From: Francisella endosymbiont of Ornithodoros moubata
Lineage (GTDB): Bacteria; Pseudomonadota; Gammaproteobacteria; Francisellales; Francisellaceae
DNA length: 64,000 nucleotides
Direction: 5' to 3'
Assembly: GCA_002095075.2 (NCBI GenBank)
Contig: LVCE01000003.1
Span: 186,001 to 250,000, forward strand
How positions within the stretch are numbered: the first letter of the stretch is position 1; each line of letters opens with the position of its first letter. Below the pieces are notes generated by a model. That model was not told the DNA's origin and made no database searches. It saw only the letters and a list, made by a program, of their open reading frames with translations. The position numbers and the translations under genes were made by a program. Below, one piece after another: positions 61,586-64,000 of this stretch.

Positions 61586-62299
61586 ATGAATTGTAAAAAT
61601 AAAAAAATAGTTCTTACACAGAATGGCGAAGTAAACTTTGATAGAGCTAAAGAAACTTGGAATATTATGAAAATAACATCCGAGCTTGTAGAAGGATATG
61701 AACGTCTAGATAAACTTACTCCTGCTATAAGCATATTTGGATCAGCTAGACTAAAAGAGAATAATAGATATTACTTAGAAGCTGTTAAAATAGCAGAAAA
61801 ACTATCTAACCATGGTTTTACAATAATTACAGGTGGTGGCCCAGGCATTATGGAAGCAGGTAATAAAGGAGCTTCTTTGGGTTGCTCTTATAGTGTAGGA
61901 TTAAATATAACTCTACCACATGAACAAACTCCTAATAAATACCAAGATATTAGCCTACTTTATAGATATTTTTTTACTCGAAAAGCAATGTTCATTAAGC
62001 ATTCTATGGCTTATATAGTAATGCCTGGAGGCTTTGGCACCATGGATGAACTTTTTGATACTGCAACTCTCGTTCAAACTAAGAAAAAAGCGTATATGCC
62101 AATTATTCTTTTTGGTAAAGATTTCTGGGGAGGGTTGGTAGATTGGATAAAGACAACAATGATAGAAAATGGTGTTATAGATAAAAATGATCTTAAAATT
62201 TTACACCTTGTTGATACTATTGAAGAGGTTATTGAAATTATTCGAGACTACTATCAAAATTCTTATCATGCTAAAGAACACGCAAAAGTAATTTTTTAA
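61586..62299 (+). CDS. LOG-family protein (phosphoribohydrolase-like)
   Basis: The 237-residue protein has SIFGSARLKENNRYY, FTIITGGGPGIMEAGNKGAS and the hallmark PGGFGTMDELFDTATLVQTKK. These are the nucleotide-binding signatures of the LOG (lonely guy)/TIGR00730 family, formerly labelled lysine decarboxylases. Members cleave nucleoside 5'-monophosphates to a base and ribose-5-phosphate. The biological role here is not known. It is followed 10 bp later by a small membrane-protein gene on the same strand. Confidence 0.88.
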   Translation: MNCKNKKIVLTQNGEVNFDRAKETWNIMKITSELVEGYERLDKLTPAISIFGSARLKENNRYYLEAVKIAEKLSNHGFTIITGGGPGIMEAGNKGASLGCSYSVGLNITLPHEQTPNKYQDISLLYRYFFTRKAMFIKHSMAYIVMPGGFGTMDELFDTATLVQTKKKAYMPIILFGKDFWGGLVDWIKTTMIENGVIDKNDLKILHLVDTIEEVIEIIRDYYQNSYHAKEHAKVIF

Positions 62300-62309
62300 A
62301 GGTTTATAT

Positions 62310-62555
62310 ATGGATATTAACACTATGTCAGCAACATTAATAAACAACTCTTTACCTATAATCGCAGCTTTTAATGTTTTGATTCACATTTTCTGTGGAC
62401 TAGGAATAGCCAAAGATATACCCAAAGTTTTAGACAGAAGGCTTACAACTATTTTGTTACCAAAAAATATTTGGATTTTAGTTGGTTTAGTATTTGGTAT
62501 CTGGGGATTGCTGATATATTGGCTATTTCATCACTCAACCTTCTCACGAGGGTAA
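62310..62555 (+). CDS. Small two-helix membrane protein
   Basis: An 81-residue protein with two hydrophobic segments (INNSLPIIAAFNVLIHIFCG; IWILVGLVFGIWGLLIYWLF) and a short polar loop carrying several basic residues. The AAAGGTTTATAT just upstream is a modest ribosome-binding site. It follows the LOG gene by 10 bp, suggesting co-transcription, and its 3' end overlaps the next, convergent gene by 12 bp. The family is not recognised. Confidence 0.65.
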   Translation: MDINTMSATLINNSLPIIAAFNVLIHIFCGLGIAKDIPKVLDRRLTTILLPKNIWILVGLVFGIWGLLIYWLFHHSTFSRG

Positions 62556-63116
62556 AGCTAACTCACCAAAAACTTCTTTTCTTAGATTATCAATATCTTT
62601 GTGGATAATCTCTTCAACAATTTTCTTGGTAAGAGTGTGATCGATGTTTTTGATATAACTTACATTACCTTTACTCTCAAAAAAAATATTATCAACGATT
62701 TGATCATTCTCTGCTAAGGTAACCTGAATAGCCTCATGAAACTTACCTAATTTACCATTCATCAATAATAAAAAATATGCTCCAAGCATTTTCCTAATCT
62801 TGACCTTACCAAGTACACGCATAGTTTTATGATGAATAAAAAATGGTGTAATCAAGTGAAGCTTCTGATACAGTGCCTCATCTATTAATGATGAAATGCC
62901 AGCAGACATTGATATTGCATAAATTAGATCATAGTTATCTGCACTAATCTTGTATTTATTAATAATACGCTTTAATTTTCGTTTGACAAAAATAGGGCGT
63001 CCCAAAGCTACTGTAGTTACCTTAACTTTTATACCATCAACATCAACATGCTCAATGCTATCACTCTTACTGTAATAGCCTCTTATAATTAATATATTTA
63101 ATCTGTCTTTATTCAT
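62544..63116 (-). CDS. Hypothetical protein, 190 residues
   Basis: The product is a soluble, basic protein of mixed alpha/beta prediction, with ILIIRGYYSKSDSIEHVDVD at the N-terminus and YDLIYAISMSAGISSLIDEA in the middle. The GYYSKSD and AISMSAG stretches suggest an alpha/beta-hydrolase-like or glycosyltransferase-like Rossmann core, but no catalytic motif is certain. The start codon overlaps the gloA stop by one base, so the two are co-transcribed. I do not recognise the family. Confidence 0.6.
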   Translation of the reverse strand: MNKDRLNILIIRGYYSKSDSIEHVDVDGIKVKVTTVALGRPIFVKRKLKRIINKYKISADNYDLIYAISMSAGISSLIDEALYQKLHLITPFFIHHKTMRVLGKVKIRKMLGAYFLLLMNGKLGKFHEAIQVTLAENDQIVDNIFFESKGNVSYIKNIDHTLTKKIVEEIIHKDIDNLRKEVFGELALPS

Positions 63117-63496
63117 TAAGCTTTTTCAATAAGTTCTATTTGATATCCATCTGGATCTTTTATAAATGCAATAATTTGTGTACCACCTTTTACTGGACCT
63201 GCCTCACGAGTTACAACCCCACCTTTTGCTTTAACATCATCACAAGCTTTGTAAATATCTTCTACTTGCATACATAAATGTCCAAAAGCAGTGCCATGAT
63301 CATACTCATCCTCACCCCAGTTATATATCAGCTCTAGAACCGTATGGTTAGATATATCTCCATAACCTAGAAAGGCTAAAGTGTACTTACATTATAGATT
63401 ATCAGTTTTTTTGCACTTCATGCCTAGTACATTTGTATAGAAATATACAGATTTATCTAAGTCTTTTACACGCAACATCACATGAGCAAAGCGCAC
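63116..63496 (-). pseudogene. gloA: Lactoylglutathione lyase (glyoxalase I) with a nonsense codon
   Basis: GloA detoxifies methylglyoxal. The frame starts at GTG 63496 behind AAGGAGTT and reads RFAHVMLRVKDLDKSVYFYT, LGMKCKKTDNL, then TAA, then CKYTLAFLGYGD, NWGEDEYDHGTAFGHLCMQV, TREAGPVKGGTQIIAF and PDGYQIELIEK. Homologs have a Glu-like residue at the stop, so this is one substitution of the GAA-to-TAA kind near 63390. The rest, including the metal-binding His and Glu positions, is intact at 126 codons. A restart at the ATG eight codons upstream of the stop is not useful. Confidence 0.88.
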
Positions 63497-63753
63497 CCGA
63501 ACTCCTTGTCAAAAATTTATTTGTTATTGATAAACTATTTTGCTATATTATAGCAGGTTTTTAATCCTCTGTTCACAACTATCCAGGGTTAACAAAACTA
63601 TAGGAAAGCAAATGACTAATTTTCAACTTTTAATATTATTCACGCTATAACTAGAAATTTTTTTATTTTATTCTCCTTTAGTCAATTAATCATCTAAATG
63701 ATATAATGTTTAAATTAAGCTTAGTTTAACTAGAGCATAAAACACCATTATTA

Positions 63754-64000
63754 TTAATTTGTTTTAGTGATTAAATCGGCTTTTTCTTTTAGTTGTGGTG
63801 AAACATTTTCCATTGCAACGGCAACATTGACTCTATCAAACATCTCTAGACATTATTACCATTACCAGAAGCATAAGTCTCATAGTCTTCTAAGCTCAGA
63901 TATTCAACTACCTTATCAATACTATTAGCCTTTGTATGCCGAGCTAAATAACAATCAAAATAACCATACTCATTATGTGGAGCTGTGACATAATCATCAC
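63754..64000 (-). pseudogene. HAD (Cof-type) hydrolase remnant, cut by the window edge
   Basis: The minus strand from the window edge reads VEYLSLEDYETYASGNGNN, then in another frame LEMFDRVNVAVAMENVSPQ and LKEKADLITKTN, ending at a TAA at 63754. GDGNND-like followed by VAVAMENV and KADLIT is the C-terminal signature of Cof-type HAD sugar phosphatases. A one-base shift and a TAG lie near 63848. The N-terminal two thirds are outside the window. Between 63497 and 63753 nothing is recognised. Confidence 0.65.

Overview
The window is AT-rich DNA (roughly 31-33% GC by eye) from a Francisella-type gammaproteobacterium. The grounds are the capB-capC-'capA' poly-gamma-glutamate locus beside a galE/rpe/kdsD-flanked polysaccharide cluster, a thrS-infC-rpmI-rplT operon, and core proteins of recognisable Francisella character. 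The genus is a strong inference; the species cannot be fixed from this sequence. About 35 genes look broken, usually by several small indels and stop codons each, while housekeeping genes (uvrB, sbcB, xseAB, mnmG, thrS, murG, spoT, fabI) are open over their full length. No insertion sequence was seen. This resembles a host-restricted lineage in early genome reduction, such as a tick endosymbiont-type Francisella, more than a free-living one. A pure sequencing-error explanation fits poorly because the lesions cluster in dispensable genes.

Region 1 (1-8.4 kb): typA with a one-base frameshift, then remnants of an SDR, a methyltransferase, a gamma-glutamyltranspeptidase and MlaA. Next come a standalone MnmC-type oxidoreductase, rnfH, ratA, smpB and ttcA. 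MnmC and TtcA are open but carry substitutions in their nucleotide-binding loops. Region 2 (8.4-16 kb): MFS remnants on both sides of xseA/xseB, then the operon sbcB-uvrB-NERD protein-murI. Region 3 (16-25.7 kb): a decayed divergent LysR/SDR pair, a decayed FUSC-type membrane protein, mnmG, a lipoprotein remnant, an NSS-like transporter, rpiA and broken membrane proteins. Region 4 (25.7-36 kb): thrS-infC-rpmI-rplT, with infC starting on ATT; a large decayed chitin-active LPMO/GbpA-like gene; gcvH; murG-ybaB-recR; and spoT.

Region 5 (36-43.5 kb): the intact PGA capsule operon capB-capC-pgsW-like, an MFS transporter, five tRNAs (Phe, Pro, Arg, His, Leu) behind a clear promoter, a decayed cyanophycinase with an isoaspartyl-peptidase-like stub, and a PfkB kinase. 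Region 6 (43.5-57.3 kb): a minus-strand surface-polysaccharide cluster in which galE, one GT2 enzyme and one HAD phosphatase are intact, while the initiating sugar transferase, the flippase, Ugd, the methyltransferases and most glycosyltransferases are broken. rpe and kdsD follow it. Surface glycan export from this locus is very probably lost, while the sugar-precursor enzymes survive.

Region 7 (57.3-64 kb): a four-gene array whose ancestral products match an Hvf/bufferin-type metallophore RiPP operon: a small Cys-containing precursor with a GEGKC motif, a DUF692 iron enzyme, a DUF2063-like partner and a DoxX protein. All four are decayed. A secreted metallo-beta-lactamase-fold remnant, fabI, a LOG-family protein, a hypothetical protein, gloA with a nonsense codon, and a HAD remnant at the edge follow. 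The strongest candidates for an unusual system are this ruined RiPP operon and the amino-acid-polymer theme: an intact PGA synthase near dead GGT and cyanophycinase genes.
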